From positions 83,212-147,211 of the forward strand of contig PNAJ01000057.1 of NCBI GenBank assembly GCA_003170295.1: DNA of 64,000 nt. Direction: 5' to 3'. Position numbers and translations under genes: made by a program. How positions within the stretch are numbered: position 1 is the stretch's first letter; each line of letters opens with the position of its first letter. This stretch comes from Bryobacterales bacterium (GTDB taxonomy: Bacteria > Acidobacteriota > Terriglobia > Bryobacterales > Bryobacteraceae). The notes beneath the pieces were generated by a model. The model made no database searches and was not told where the DNA came from. It saw only the letters and a program-made list of their open reading frames with translations. Of the stretch, positions 15,701-25,904 are shown piece by piece.

Positions 15701-18700
15701 CAGGTAGGCGCGCCCCGGCATGTGCGTGAGTTGGCTGAGCGCAAATCCGTACCACTGCAGTTGCCGCTGATATCGCGCGCGCCGTTCCGATGTATCCGCA
15801 TCGGTCTTGAAATCGACGATAATCCACTGCTCATTTTCGACGAACGCCAGATCGATCACTCCTTCGAGCAGTCCGCCATCGCCGAGTTTTGCGACGAGCG
15901 GATACTCGCGATGACATCGCGTCGCGACCCGCGCGCGAGCGAGCAGCGGATGGGCGAGAGCGCTTTCGACGGCGGCAGTTGCGGCCTCTCGTTCGTCGCC
16001 GGGCGATCCCAGCAGCCGTGTATTCCATTCGGCAAGCCGCTGGATCGCGGCGCGGTCCGCATCGAGCGGAACATCGCGCATCATGTTGTGTGCCAGCGTT
16101 CCGAATCGCCGTCCTGCAGCCCTCCGCGCCGACTTCGCGACGGTCGCAATTTCGACGAGTATAAGATCGCCCGGCGGAACATCCAGCGCCTGGCTCGCGA
16201 CGAACACTTGATATTCCTGACGGGAACCCGCCTCGATCACGCGGGCGCGCGACCCCTGCCATTCGCGATAGGTTTTGAGGCTTGCTCCGCCATCGTCGGC
16301 GAGGATCTCTTTCTGATGAAAACCGAACCCGCCCTCGACGTTCAGCATGAGCTTCGAAGGATCCCACCAGACGACTTCGTGTTCGCCGCGCTCGGGGCGA
16401 ATGAGTCTCCCGGGCTTCACCGAGAACTCGCCCTCACGATCGTAGTCGAGCGGCCGTTGCAATACGCTCGCAGGGCCGAATTTTGGACACCCGGGCGCAG
16501 GTTGCGACTTGCGCCAATCGCCGCGCGTCGGATAAATCGCCTTATTCAGTGGACTGAGCCAGCCGCCATTGGGGAACGGTTCATCTCCGACCGCTGGAAT
16601 CACAAGGAGATCGCGAGCGCGCGTCGCGGCGACGTATGCGACCCGGACTCCTTCGGCTTGTTCACGCGCGCTCTCCTCCGGCTCGTGATCCACGAGTTCG
16701 CGCGGCGCGCATCGCAGCAGCCGCGTGGCGCAGAGGCGGCGCTCGCCGTCTACATATTGATCGGGCTCGCGCGCCGCGATGTTGGCCGTCAGGTCGGCAA
16801 GAATCACCACCGGGAACTCGAGTCCCTTCGCGCCGTGGACCGTCATCAGGCGCACGCCGTCGGAGTCCTCCTCCAGCACCGGCGCCTCCGCGGCGTCTTC
16901 CTTTTCCGCTTGCGCCGCCAACTCTTCCACGAATCCCCGAAACGAAATGCCTCCGGACATCTCATACGTTCGCGCCAGATCGGCAAGGCGGGCGACGTTC
17001 GCCAGTATCTGATTGCCACCCGGCCGCAGCACGAATCCCGCGTGCGCGCGCGTGGCTTCGAGTAACGCATTCACAGTGGCCGCGAACGACCGGCGATTCC
17101 GCGCGCGATGCAATTCGGCCAGCAGCGCGAGCGCCTCCTCCACCTGCGCAAAATCCTCGTCCGTTAGTGCATCGCGAGCAGCAGCGCGCGTACCAAAAGG
17201 ATGCAGCCGGCCGTGCTCGTGCCTGTAGCGCAGTAACACCTCGTCGCGAATCGCGAACAGCGAGCCCTTCAACGTTGCGAAGACACTCAGCTGATCATTA
17301 GGCCATTCGATTGCGGCCAGCCCGGCCCGCAGCGTCTCTATTTCCTCGCGCCGATGAAACGATTTGGACCCAGCCAACAGATGCGGCAAGCCGCGCGCCT
17401 CCAGAGCTCTTGCATATTCGCGCGTTAAATCCGATCCTGCCTGCGTACGGCGGCGAAACAAAACCGCGACATCGCGCGCTCGAAATCCCCACTGGCTCTG
17501 ATTCACCAGCCAATCGATGAACGCGGCAATGGCATCGGGCAGGCACCGATTCACAGCTTCCTTTGCGAGGCGCGATTTATAGGGCCGCGGCACAGGCAGC
17601 ACGATCACACTCGGCCGCCCTTCCGCATCATCCCGATGCTGTTCGAGCGGCGCCCAATCGGCCTGCCCGCTCTCGACATCGCCGGTCATTTCTGTTTCAA
17701 ACGCGGCGTTGACCAATTGTTGGATGTTTCGTACCGACCGGAAACTGCGCGTTAGCTTCACGAATCCAACGCCCCGATCGATCAGCGTGTCGCGCACCTT
17801 TCGGTACAGCACGATATCGGCGCGCCGGAACTTGTAGATCGATTGCTTCGGATCGCCCACCAGAAAAAGTTTTCCAGCCGCCGGCGTCACCTGCCGCCAA
17901 TCGGTTTCATGCCGGTCATCGGAGGCGAGCAGCAGAAGAATCTCCGCCTGCAGCGGATCGGTATCCTGAAATTCGTCGATAAACAAATGCGTAAATCGAT
18001 CCTGCAGGTAGTGACGAACCTCGGCGTGATCGCGCACTAAATCCCGCACCGAAATCAGCAGATCCACGAAGTCGAGCTTACCGGCGCGCCGCTTCCGCTC
18101 GTTGTATTCTTCCACCAGCCCGCGCATCTCTTCGCGCAGCTCCACCGCCAGATCGGCGTCCGCGCGGCGCCGGAATTCCTCGATCCATCGGAGCAGTTCA
18201 TCGCGGCGAAGAACTAACTCCTCGCGTCCAACTCCTCCTCCATACTCGCCCGAGCCCTTCTTTAGATCTCGCCGCAAGTCACGCCCAAGCTTGAGCAACA
18301 ACCCTTCGAGCGCGTCATAATCGCCTCGACCCGCACTCTCCGCTTTTTCGATCCACCCCGCCAGGGCCCGCGCCGGAGCGAGGCCGCGATACAGATTGTC
18401 GTTCACGCGCCGAGGCCGCGCACTCATGTCCGCCAGTTCGCGCACCATTCGCACCAGCGTCTTGATTTCTTCATCGCGGGAGAACGGTTCGCGCAGCCAC
18501 GGTGCCGGATAATCGCGCCACTCGACCAGTTTTTTCCCGGCCCACTGCAGCTGTTCGATCGGCGGGGAATCGTCCCACGAATCGCGCCAGGCAAGTCTCT
18601 GAAACGCGCGCCGCAACCCCGGAGACGACTGCGCGAGGCCTTTTTCGAGCCACGCGCGAAACGACCGTTGATACAGGCGATGGCTCTCCTGATCGCTCAA

Positions 18701-19078
18701 TTCCTCGAACGCGGGATCCACGCACGCTTCCACAGGCCGCTCGCGGAGGATCTGTGCGCAGAACGAATGAATGGTCCCGATCGACGCTTCTTCCAATCGC
18801 TGAAGCGCGTCTTCCAACGAGGGCGCGATGAGGCGCTCCTTGTCGAGTTCCGCGCGCAGCTTCAGTTTCAATTCGCCTGCCGCTTTGTGTGTGAAGGTCA
18901 CCGCGGCGATCTTATCGATTGTTGTTTTTCTCTTGGCAAGTACTTCGACGATGCGGCCAACCAGTGCGGTGGTTTTGCCGGTGCCAGCCGACGCCTCGAC
19001 GATCAGGCTTTCGTCGAGCGAAGTGCGAATGCGCTCGCGCGCCGACTCGTCGGATTCCAGATGCGCTACTGGGTTCAT
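15689..19078 (-). CDS. addA: ATP-dependent helicase/nuclease AddA-like subunit (UvrD family)
   Basis: 1129 residues from the ATG at 19078, which overlaps the addB stop as ATGA; a longer frame exists upstream but would lie wholly inside addB. SF1A helicase motifs appear in order: Walker A EASAGTGKTT (~27-36), TFTHKAAGELK (motif Ia), FIDEFQDTDPLQ (Walker B), VGDPKQSIYKFRRAD (motif III), TRSFRSVRNI (motif IV), LMTVHGAKGLEFPVV (motif V) and YVAATRARDLLVI (motif VI). The C-terminus has a RecB-type PD-(D/E)xK nuclease: GVIDLAF...WIIVDFKTD then YQRQLQWYG. With AddB it would process double-strand DNA ends for RecA recombination. Confidence 0.88.
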   Translation of the reverse strand: MNPVAHLESDESARERIRTSLDESLIVEASAGTGKTTALVGRIVEVLAKRKTTIDKIAAVTFTHKAAGELKLKLRAELDKERLIAPSLEDALQRLEEASIGTIHSFCAQILRERPVEACVDPAFEELSDQESHRLYQRSFRAWLEKGLAQSSPGLRRAFQRLAWRDSWDDSPPIEQLQWAGKKLVEWRDYPAPWLREPFSRDEEIKTLVRMVRELADMSARPRRVNDNLYRGLAPARALAGWIEKAESAGRGDYDALEGLLLKLGRDLRRDLKKGSGEYGGGVGREELVLRRDELLRWIEEFRRRADADLAVELREEMRGLVEEYNERKRRAGKLDFVDLLISVRDLVRDHAEVRHYLQDRFTHLFIDEFQDTDPLQAEILLLLASDDRHETDWRQVTPAAGKLFLVGDPKQSIYKFRRADIVLYRKVRDTLIDRGVGFVKLTRSFRSVRNIQQLVNAAFETEMTGDVESGQADWAPLEQHRDDAEGRPSVIVLPVPRPYKSRLAKEAVNRCLPDAIAAFIDWLVNQSQWGFRARDVAVLFRRRTQAGSDLTREYARALEARGLPHLLAGSKSFHRREEIETLRAGLAAIEWPNDQLSVFATLKGSLFAIRDEVLLRYRHEHGRLHPFGTRAAARDALTDEDFAQVEEALALLAELHRARNRRSFAATVNALLEATRAHAGFVLRPGGNQILANVARLADLARTYEMSGGISFRGFVEELAAQAEKEDAAEAPVLEEDSDGVRLMTVHGAKGLEFPVVILADLTANIAAREPDQYVDGERRLCATRLLRCAPRELVDHEPEESAREQAEGVRVAYVAATRARDLLVIPAVGDEPFPNGGWLSPLNKAIYPTRGDWRKSQPAPGCPKFGPASVLQRPLDYDREGEFSVKPGRLIRPERGEHEVVWWDPSKLMLNVEGGFGFHQKEILADDGGASLKTYREWQGSRARVIEAGSRQEYQVFVASQALDVPPGDLILVEIATVAKSARRAAGRRFGTLAHNMMRDVPLDADRAAIQRLAEWNTRLLGSPGDEREAATAAVESALAHPLLARARVATRCHREYPLVAKLGDGGLLEGVIDLAFVENEQWIIVDFKTDADTSERRARYQRQLQWYGFALSQLTHMPGRAYLLEL

Positions 19079-22000
19079 GCCATCCCCCGAATTTCGATCA
19101 ACGGCTCCAGACGCTCGTCTTGCCTGTTCTTTTTCGCGGAGCGCAATTCTTCGTAAGGGCCGCAGACCGGCCTGTAATCGCACTGTCCGCACGCTTCTTT
19201 CTGCGGCGCGGGCGGCAAAAAGCCTTGCGCGATGGAGCCATCGATATTCAGCAACAGCTTCGCCAGAAATGCGCGGGAACGCTCTGTGACCGCGATTTCC
19301 GCGTGCTTGTATTCGCCTCTTTGCGTGGCGTAGAGCAGCCTGCCGGACTCCACTTCCGAGCCGAGCAACTGCCGCGCCGCGAGCCCATAGAGCAGCGGCT
19401 GTAAGAAAAGCCCGCCGCCGACATACGCGGGAGGATTCTCAGGAGGCTTTCCAGTTTTGTGATCCGTCACGCGTAACACGCCGCGGGTAGCATGCCGCTC
19501 CACCAGGTCGATAGAGCCGCGCAACCGCACCCCTTCGCCTAGAATCGCCTCCTCGGCCGTGCTCGCCGGATCGCGCCCGGTGAGCGAACGCAACCCGAAT
19601 GCAAACTCGAAGTGCTCCGGAATCCAATCCTCGTCGTTGACCGCGATGTGTTGGAGCCAGCCGCGCAGATCGGTTCGCAAATCCTCGATTTCCGTTCTCC
19701 ACACTCGATCGATTGCTGGCGCGAGCTTGTCCGCGAATTCGTCCGCGACCAGATTGAGCACGCGGTCGGCGATCGCAAGCGACTCCTGCAGCCGGTCCCC
19801 ATTCACTGGCAACAACCGGGCGGTCTTCAATTCGCCGAGCAGCCGGAACTGCACCGCGTGAAAAAGCGCGCCACGCGTGAGCGGATCCATTTGTTCCAGC
19901 GCGGCCGGACTTTCGCGCGGACGAAGCCCGTGGATGCCGTGCAGCGCAAATTGATACGGGCAAACCGCAAACCGCTGCAACGCGGAAGGCGACCACGCGC
20001 GCGCTGTGAGCCGATGCTCTCCCAAGGCTGCAAGCGCTCGCGCATCCGTGGTGATCAGGCCATCCGACTCCCGCCAGGTCTTACTTTCCCATCGATACCA
20101 GCGTGCGCGAAGCGATCGGGCCAAACGATCGTTAGTCTCCACCAGGTAATGCGCGGATTCCTTGCGATGGAGCGCGACCAGATCGTACTCCGCATCGTCG
20201 ATCGCATCGGCCGATTTGCTGGGCGCGGGCCAGTTGAGGCGAGCTGGCGCAGCGTCTCTGGTTTGCTCCTCGAACTCCTTCAAATCCGGCAGGCTGCCGC
20301 GAATTGCGCGAGGCAGCTCCAGCGCGTAGAACGAGGGGACCCGGGGACGCGCTTCCGCGACGTCCATTCGCGGATAGGAGACCACCAGTTTCTCATTCGC
20401 CGCGGCCACCGCGAGATGCAAGCGGACTCGCTCCTGATCTACTCGATGATGCCGCAACGGAAGGCGCTCGTCGGCCGCGACCCGAAACGCATCGAGCAGC
20501 AATGGATCTTCCAGCGTCTTCTGCGGGAACAGTCCCTCGGCGAGGCCGGGAAGAAAAACCACCGCGAATTCCTGCCCGCGCGATTCCTCGATAGAACAGA
20601 CCAGCACGCATCCATAACGCCGGTCCGGTGGGTCGCGTCGCAGGAACCCGAGCCGCTCGCCGAGCACTTCCGCGACTTCTTCCAAAGTGGCTGGTCCAAC
20701 TTCGCCCATGGGCTCAAACTCCGCCAGAACGCTCAGCACCCCTTCGGGATTCCGCAAGGCGCGGCGTGCCAGCCCGTCCAGCGAATCAAGCCAATCTTGC
20801 CAGCGGGCGCGAACGGGCAGCGCATCTAATGTTTCAATCAACGGAAGCGCGAATTGTTCGAACTGGCGAAGCTGATCCAGTTGCCGCGCGACGTGCTGGC
20901 GCGACGTCTCATCGTCCTCGCGTTCCACAGCCGCAAGCCGAAGCTCAAACTCCCGTTCCAGACCATGCAACCGCCGTGCCCAGCGTTCGCGACCCCCGAT
21001 CACCGCCGCGTCGACAAGCAACTTCTCCCATGCGGATGGCGCGGGTTTTTCATCATTGTCGGAAGAGGGCTCGGGCGGTGCCGAAGAAAGCAATTCATCA
21101 TCGGCTCCAACCCAGGCTCCCACCCATTCCGTCGCGTCTCCGTCCGTCGCCGGGACCTGCCCCAGCGACAAATATTCCGCGAAGCGCGATGCCGGACATT
21201 TCTCGGCCGCGCACGCCAGTAGCGCGAGAAAAGCCCGCCCTCCGGGGTCTGGACGCGCCGTGCCCCGGCTGAAATACGCCGGTATGCGCGCGCGCCGCAA
21301 GGCGTCCTCCACAACCGGCTGATACCGCTCCGGGCTGCGCAGCAGAATCGCCATCCGGTCGAACGGAACACCCTCTTCCGCGAACCTCAAAATTCGGCGC
21401 GCAATTTCGACGGCCTCTAGGGCCTCGCCCGGGGCCGAAAAAACGTCAAATGCGGAATCCTCGGCGACCCACCGCGGCGGCGACACCGAGAACAAATACT
21501 GCCGTAAATGTTCGAGCGACGATGCGGGCTCGTTCCCGTCCAAATCCTCCGCGGAGACACCGAGAATCCGTTCTACTTCCTCGACCCCCGTCGTGACCGC
21601 GGCGAACACCGCGGGGGCTTGCTCCGCTACCGAACGAAAAAACTCGCGATGCGCATAGGAATCGAGCGGTGTATCGAGAAACAGCAGCGGAAGCCCGAGC
21701 CATCTATGAGATGTCGCCTCCGCCGCCAGTTCGAACACGCGCGCCAAATCCGCGAGCGATCGTTCTTCTAACTCCGCCGCATAGCGCGTCAGAAGGCGTG
21801 CCAGATCCTCGCCGGGAGCGCCCGTTTTCGCTAACGAGGGCGGCGTCACGCGCGCCAGCCGCAATTCACTCAGCGTCCGCGCCAGGGCCCGCGCAAATCC
21901 AGGCATCGCCGCGACTCCATCGAAGTATCCGAACGGCCGCGATTCGCGCTCCACATGGATGACACGCGCGGCAATCGCCTCGACGCCCAGCGCAGTCAGC

Positions 22001-22233
22001 GGCGCCAATCCACGCCGAGCCATTTCAGGCCTTGCCAGCTCGGCCGCCAACTGGACCAGAGTAGTGCGATGGAGTCCGCCGATTCCCTTGGTATGGTGCG
22101 CTATTCCTTCCCCTGCCAAATAGGTAGGTGCCACCAGAACCATTTCGGAATGCGCCGAAATATTGCCACTCAGGGCTTCACAGAGCCGGCGATTGGATCG
22201 CGATTTAACGATTCGCCGCGATTTCCTGACCAT
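19075..22233 (-). CDS. addB: AddB-like nuclease subunit with Fe-S cluster motif
   Basis: 1052 residues. The helicase-like N-terminal two-thirds has degenerate motifs (MVLVAPTYLAGEGIAHHT, FDRMAILLRSPERYQPVVEDALRR, CVLVCSIEESRGQEFAVVFLPGLAEGLFPQ). The C-terminal PD-(D/E)xK nuclease carries LRGSIDLVERHA and LRVTDHKTG. Four cysteines for a 4Fe-4S staple flank it: one in FAVCPYQFALHG (~residue 745) and three in CGQCDYRPVCG near the C-terminus (~1020). This is the AddB arrangement. It is upstream of, and translationally coupled to, addA (ATGA overlap). The ATG at 22233 has AGGAAG immediately before it, so the true start could be a little downstream (for example M31). Confidence 0.85.
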   Translation of the reverse strand: MVRKSRRIVKSRSNRRLCEALSGNISAHSEMVLVAPTYLAGEGIAHHTKGIGGLHRTTLVQLAAELARPEMARRGLAPLTALGVEAIAARVIHVERESRPFGYFDGVAAMPGFARALARTLSELRLARVTPPSLAKTGAPGEDLARLLTRYAAELEERSLADLARVFELAAEATSHRWLGLPLLFLDTPLDSYAHREFFRSVAEQAPAVFAAVTTGVEEVERILGVSAEDLDGNEPASSLEHLRQYLFSVSPPRWVAEDSAFDVFSAPGEALEAVEIARRILRFAEEGVPFDRMAILLRSPERYQPVVEDALRRARIPAYFSRGTARPDPGGRAFLALLACAAEKCPASRFAEYLSLGQVPATDGDATEWVGAWVGADDELLSSAPPEPSSDNDEKPAPSAWEKLLVDAAVIGGRERWARRLHGLEREFELRLAAVEREDDETSRQHVARQLDQLRQFEQFALPLIETLDALPVRARWQDWLDSLDGLARRALRNPEGVLSVLAEFEPMGEVGPATLEEVAEVLGERLGFLRRDPPDRRYGCVLVCSIEESRGQEFAVVFLPGLAEGLFPQKTLEDPLLLDAFRVAADERLPLRHHRVDQERVRLHLAVAAANEKLVVSYPRMDVAEARPRVPSFYALELPRAIRGSLPDLKEFEEQTRDAAPARLNWPAPSKSADAIDDAEYDLVALHRKESAHYLVETNDRLARSLRARWYRWESKTWRESDGLITTDARALAALGEHRLTARAWSPSALQRFAVCPYQFALHGIHGLRPRESPAALEQMDPLTRGALFHAVQFRLLGELKTARLLPVNGDRLQESLAIADRVLNLVADEFADKLAPAIDRVWRTEIEDLRTDLRGWLQHIAVNDEDWIPEHFEFAFGLRSLTGRDPASTAEEAILGEGVRLRGSIDLVERHATRGVLRVTDHKTGKPPENPPAYVGGGLFLQPLLYGLAARQLLGSEVESGRLLYATQRGEYKHAEIAVTERSRAFLAKLLLNIDGSIAQGFLPPAPQKEACGQCDYRPVCGPYEELRSAKKNRQDERLEPLIEIRGMA

Positions 22234-22355
22234 CTTCCTAGTCTAATGGCTTACTCAATCCACATTCCCCAAAAATGTAAAAAGATTTTCCGCCAAACCG
22301 TAACCCCGGATCGTTAAGTTGCGTTTATACAGATAACTTAAATCCCCGTTACGAC

Positions 22356-22397
22356 AGCGGGCGCTTTCACCCTTTTCACCCATAGAAAGCGCCCGCT
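22356..22397. repeat. Perfect 13-bp inverted repeat downstream of the ECF sigma gene
   Basis: AGCGGGCGCTTTC (22356-22368) and GAAAGCGCCCGCT (22385-22397) are exact inverted repeats with a 16-base loop, starting seven bases after the sigma-factor stop on the - strand. No T-tract follows in either direction, so it is either a non-canonical terminator or a REP-like element. Confidence 0.5.
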
Positions 22398-22403
22398 CTC
22401 CTC

Positions 22404-23615
22404 TCATAAAAGCAATCTCTGCTCCAGGAATTGACGCTCTACTTCTGAACAGGAGCACTGCAGTGCCAGTCTGAAATGCTCCCTCGCCTTGTCTTCCTCC
22501 GCCAGCTCCCGCCACAAAGCTCCCTGCGCCGCATGCGCCAGATAATATCGTTGAAGACTTGGTTGACTCGCGATTCGTTCGATCTCCTCAATCGCCGCGC
22601 GCGGTCCATCCACGCGTGCCACTGCGACCGCCCGATTCAGCGCGATCACCGGCGACGGTTTCAGTTCATAGAGCTGATCGTACATCCGGATAATGTGAAC
22701 CCAGTCCGTCGACGATGGATCCGGCGCTATCGCGTGTGCCGCGGCAATGCCGGCCTCCAGATGATAGGGCGTGATCGCGTCGCCCGCCGCGGACCGATCC
22801 AGCCAGGTCAATCCTTCGTGAATGCGGGTGCGGTCCCACTTCGTTCGATCCTGATCCCCCAGCAGCAGTAATGCTCCCGTAGGATCGAGGCGCGCCGCGA
22901 ATCGCGACGATTGCAGCAGGAACAGCGAGAGCAGCGCATGCGCCGAGGGCAGCGAAGTGGCCTCATGTCCGGCGACGAGCCGCGCCATGCGAATCGCCTC
23001 CTCGCACAGATCTTCGCGCAACGCGCCGTATCCTTCGTTGAAGATCAGATACAGCACCGACAGAACGGATTCCAGGCGCTCCGGCAATTCGCTGTCGCCC
23101 GGCATTTCGAACTTCAGCTCTTCTTCCCGGATCTGCCGTTTGGCGCGAACCAGCCGCTGCGCGATCGTCGATTCCTCCGCCAGAAACGCCCGCGCGATCT
23201 CCCTCACTCCGAATCCCCCGCCGAGCTTCAGCGTCAGCGCCAGCCTGGCTTCGGGCGTAAGCGCCGGATGCGCGCAAAGGAACAGCATCGCGACCTCATC
23301 GTCATCGAACGGCTGCAATGGGGCCTGTTCGGTGGCGAACGGCTTCATCGCGTTGAGTTTTCCCGCGAGCGATGTCTCTCTCCGCAGCCGGTCCAATGCG
23401 CGATTTTTCGCAACCTGGATCAGCCACGCCGGCGGATTGTCCGGCACGCCTTCAAACGGCCACAACTCCAGCGCGCGCAGCAGCGCCTCTTGCACGACAT
23501 CCTCCGCCAGAGCCAAATTCTTGACTCCAACGATGCGCGTCAGCGTCGCGACAATCCGCCCAGCTTCGCGCCGGAACAGATGGTCGACGAGTTCCGGAAC
23601 ATCACATTCTTTCAA
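22404..23615 (-). CDS. ECF RNA polymerase sigma factor, ECF42-like (DUF6596 C-terminal domain)
   Basis: About 403 residues from a TTG at 23615; an open frame further upstream to 23756 lies inside the YCII gene and is not family-like. Region 2 is [20 protein letters not shown] and [18 protein letters not shown] (~2-55), region 4 the helix-turn-helix [30 protein letters not shown] (~145-175). The long C-terminal part ([49 protein letters not shown]) is the DUF6596/TPR-like extension characteristic of ECF42. These have no anti-sigma factor; control is thought to run through the C-terminal extension. It overlaps the YCII gene by 14 bases, the usual partner. Confidence 0.87.
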   Translation of the reverse strand: MKECDVPELVDHLFRREAGRIVATLTRIVGVKNLALAEDVVQEALLRALELWPFEGVPDNPPAWLIQVAKNRALDRLRRETSLAGKLNAMKPFATEQAPLQPFDDDEVAMLFLCAHPALTPEARLALTLKLGGGFGVREIARAFLAEESTIAQRLVRAKRQIREEELKFEMPGDSELPERLESVLSVLYLIFNEGYGALREDLCEEAIRMARLVAGHEATSLPSAHALLSLFLLQSSRFAARLDPTGALLLLGDQDRTKWDRTRIHEGLTWLDRSAAGDAITPYHLEAGIAAAHAIAPDPSSTDWVHIIRMYDQLYELKPSPVIALNRAVAVARVDGPRAAIEEIERIASQPSLQRYYLAHAAQGALWRELAEEDKAREHFRLALQCSCSEVERQFLEQRLLL

Positions 23616-23949
23616 TTTCGCGAATCTCAATGGGGCCGAATGGAAGAACGGGGCAGCCCTTCGCCAGTTCAACCGCCTGCTCGTAGCTGTCGGCGTCGTA
23701 CGCAAAATATCCGCCGATGATTTCGCGCGTCTCGGCATACGGCCCATCGGTGACAACCAGTTTCCCTTCCGATTGCCTCATGACGCGCCCCGATCGATCC
23801 CGCAGCTTCTGACCTTCCGGCTTATGCCCGCCCGCCGTAAGCGCCTCGCGCCATTTGTTGAAGCGAACGAGGATTCCTTGGATATCTTCCGGGCTCAGTT
23901 CCGCGAACTGTTTCCCTTCCGAGCGCAGTATTAACAGGTATCGTTGCAT
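23602..23949 (-). CDS. YCII-related (DGPF) protein, partner of the ECF42 sigma factor
   Basis: 115 residues starting [14 protein letters not shown], with [24 protein letters not shown] as the DGPF/YCII core and a C-terminal [17 protein letters not shown]. The fold is a ferredoxin-like dimer; the biochemical role is unknown, but genes of this type almost always sit next to ECF42 sigma factors and are proposed regulon members. The stop codon overlaps the start of the sigma gene, indicating translational coupling. Confidence 0.88.
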   Translation of the reverse strand: MQRYLLILRSEGKQFAELSPEDIQGILVRFNKWREALTAGGHKPEGQKLRDRSGRVMRQSEGKLVVTDGPYAETREIIGGYFAYDADSYEQAVELAKGCPVLPFGPIEIREIERM

Positions 23950-24001
23950 TTTCCATCCTTTCGAGGAGCTAGACGAGCGCCGCCCTCTAAAATCGACACC
24001 C

Positions 24002-24952
24002 TCAATCGACGTAATCGAAAAGAACCGAGCTCAAGTACCGCTCGCCCGCATCCGGCAGGATGACGACCATCGTCTTGCCCTTCATGTCCGGCTCATGCGC
24101 AATACGAACCGCCGCCGCCACCGCCGCGCCGCACGAAATCCCGCTGAGAATCCCCTCTTCGCGCGCGAGCCTCCGCGCCATCTCGATCGACTCGTCGTCG
24201 CCCGCCTGCTCCACCCGGTCGACCATCGTCAGATCGAGCGTCCCCGGAATAAATCCCGCCCCGATTCCTTGAATCCCGTGCGGACCCGGATGCAGTTCCT
24301 CCCCAGCCAGCGCCTGCGCGATCACCGGACTGCCCTCCGGCTCCACGCCCACCGAAATCAGCGGATGCTTTTTCTCCAGCTTGAAATACCGAGAAATCCC
24401 CGTAATTGTGCCGCCCGTCCCGATCCCCGCGACCAGCACGTCCACATTCCCCTGCGTGTCTTCAAAAATCTCCGGCCCCGTCGTCTTAAAATGAATCTCC
24501 GGATTCGCCGGATTCTGGAATTGTTGCAGCAGTACGAACCGGTCGGGATCGGTGGCGACCATTTCCTCGGCCCGTTCAATCGACGCGCCCATCCCCAGCG
24601 CGCCGTCCGTCAGGATCAACTTCGCACCCAGAGCCTTCAGGACCTTGCGCCGTTCGAGCGACATCGTCTCCGGCATCAGGAGCGTAATCTTGTACCCGCG
24701 CGCCGCCGCGACGAACGCCAGCGCGATCCCCGTATTGCCGCTGGTCGGCTCGATGAGTTCCTTGCCAGGCTTCAGAATGCCGCGCCGCTCCGCGTCCCAG
24801 ATCATCGACGCACCAATACGGCATTTCACCGAATAAGCCGGATTGCGCCCCTCGATCTTCGCGAGCATCGTCACCGGCGCCCCGTCGATCACGCGATTCA
24901 AGCGCACCAGCGGAGTGCGGCCGATGCTGAAGGAATTATCGGAATAGACCAT
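24002..24952 (-). CDS. cysK: Cysteine synthase A (O-acetylserine sulfhydrylase)
   Basis: 316 residues from the ATG at 24952, which overlaps the stop of the Rrf2 gene (TAATG) and has GGGAGATT before it. PLP fold-type II: the lysine is in [11 protein letters not shown] (~residue 40), the substrate-binding loop is [13 protein letters not shown], the phosphate cup [14 protein letters not shown] and the late Ser [13 protein letters not shown]. The cytoplasmic enzyme makes cysteine from O-acetylserine and sulfide. Co-transcription with an Rrf2 regulator points to sulfur- or Fe-S-responsive control, as with CymR in Firmicutes. Confidence 0.92.
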   Translation of the reverse strand: MVYSDNSFSIGRTPLVRLNRVIDGAPVTMLAKIEGRNPAYSVKCRIGASMIWDAERRGILKPGKELIEPTSGNTGIALAFVAAARGYKITLLMPETMSLERRKVLKALGAKLILTDGALGMGASIERAEEMVATDPDRFVLLQQFQNPANPEIHFKTTGPEIFEDTQGNVDVLVAGIGTGGTITGISRYFKLEKKHPLISVGVEPEGSPVIAQALAGEELHPGPHGIQGIGAGFIPGTLDLTMVDRVEQAGDDESIEMARRLAREEGILSGISCGAAVAAAVRIAHEPDMKGKTMVVILPDAGERYLSSVLFDYVD

Positions 24953-25365
24953 TAAATCTCCCAGTTCGGCACGTAGCGCGTCTGCATTTCTTTCCACCGC
25001 CGGACCAACTCCGCGAACGTAGTTCGATCGAGCACGCCGGAGATCGCCAGATCGACGCGCTTCCAGATATCGCTAAAAGCATCGGGCGTGACGCGCTTCG
25101 CCTTCTTGCCGTCCTCGACGAATTTCAGTACCTCGCCAATGGTAATCTGATCGGCCGGCCGAGCCAGTCGATATCCTCCCTCAGCCCCGCGCCGCGATTC
25201 GACGAACCCGCCTTGTTTGAGGCTCGCGAGGATCAATTCCAGAAATTTCTGCGGAATCTTCTGCCTGCCCGCGATGTCCGCGATCTTTACGGGCTCGCCC
25301 ACCGGTTGCGTGGCGAGGTCGAAGATCGCTTGCAAGGCATACTCGCCCTTTACGGAGATGTTCAT
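24952..25365 (-). CDS. Rrf2-family transcriptional regulator (CymR-like, no Fe-S cysteines)
   Basis: 137 residues: winged helix [41 protein letters not shown] and the wing [26 protein letters not shown]. Not one cysteine is present, so the three-Cys cluster site of IscR/NsrR is absent; the protein resembles CymR, which senses O-acetylserine through CysK. That fits the coupled cysK gene. A -10-like TACAAT (25384-25389 on the - strand) lies about 19 bases above the start codon, giving a very short leader. Confidence 0.88.
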   Translation of the reverse strand: MNISVKGEYALQAIFDLATQPVGEPVKIADIAGRQKIPQKFLELILASLKQGGFVESRRGAEGGYRLARPADQITIGEVLKFVEDGKKAKRVTPDAFSDIWKRVDLAISGVLDRTTFAELVRRWKEMQTRYVPNWEI

Positions 25366-25401
25366 TCAAGCGCCAACTAAGAGATTGTACTCGATGTGGG
25401 G

Positions 25402-25436
25402 CAGGCTGGCAGCCTGCGGCGGGTTGGTAACCCGCC
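25402..25436. repeat. Twin small hairpins, left flank of the HTH antitoxin region
   Basis: CAGGCTGGCAGCCTG (25402-25416) and GGCGGGTTGGTAACCCGCC (25418-25436) are two adjacent perfect inverted repeats with three-base loops. A similar twin-hairpin unit lies on the other side of the antitoxin gene at 25905-25942. Confidence 0.6.
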
Positions 25437-25569
25437 TGGAGCGCCGCAGCTTGATACGCTGTGGAGGGATGCACTACCTACCGAACCGCGCCCGTAAGGA
25501 AGCGGACAGATGGCGAAGATTCTGGGCTACGGCACTCCGTCCTATCGAGTTGATAGAAGTGAAAAGCGA

Positions 25570-25887
25570 ATGAGCAAGAAGTATCGAAGCGATGCGATGG
25601 CGGCCATCCATGAAACCATGGAGGCCCTGCACGACGTCGGGGTCATCGACAAACAGACCATGAGGCGTTTCGACAATGCCTGCCTCGCGCCGATCCGGCA
25701 ACTGAAGCCGAAGGAGATCAAGGCGATCCACGAGAGAGAACACGTCAGCCAAACCGTTTTCGCCAACTACCTGAACGTCACCAGCAGCCTCGTCAGCAAG
25801 TGGGAGCGCGGCGAAAAGCGCCCTTCCGGTGCCTCGCTCAAGCTGCTATCGCTAGTCGAGAAGAATGGGCTTGCCACCGTGGCATAG
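25570..25887 (+). CDS. HTH (XRE-type) antitoxin, toxin partner almost entirely missing
   Basis: 105 residues opening MSKKYRSDAMAAIHETMEAL, with the helix-turn-helix HVSQTVFANYLNVTSSLVSKWERGEKRPSG at ~60-90. This is the HigA/NadS-like antitoxin that normally follows a RelE/HigB-type toxin with an ATGA overlap. The overlap is still here: a reading frame ending ELIEVKSE stops on the TGA at 25571-25573, and ELIEVK resembles the C-terminal tip of such toxins. The ~100 toxin residues that should precede it are not recognisable upstream, so the toxin seems deleted. Orphan regulator role is inference. Confidence 0.82.
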   Translation: MSKKYRSDAMAAIHETMEALHDVGVIDKQTMRRFDNACLAPIRQLKPKEIKAIHEREHVSQTVFANYLNVTSSLVSKWERGEKRPSGASLKLLSLVEKNGLATVA

Positions 25888-25904
25888 CGCTCACCTTCTA
25901 ATGG

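Noticed and set aside
15722..17065. 447-codon open frame opposite addA
   Set aside because: Shadow of the AddA helicase, no independent motifs.
19612..20829. 405-codon open frame opposite addB
   Set aside because: Same reason: antisense to a conserved nuclease region.
23684..25000. Open frames on the + strand opposite cysK and the YCII gene
   Set aside because: Arg/His-rich shadow of conserved genes with no start site or motif of their own.
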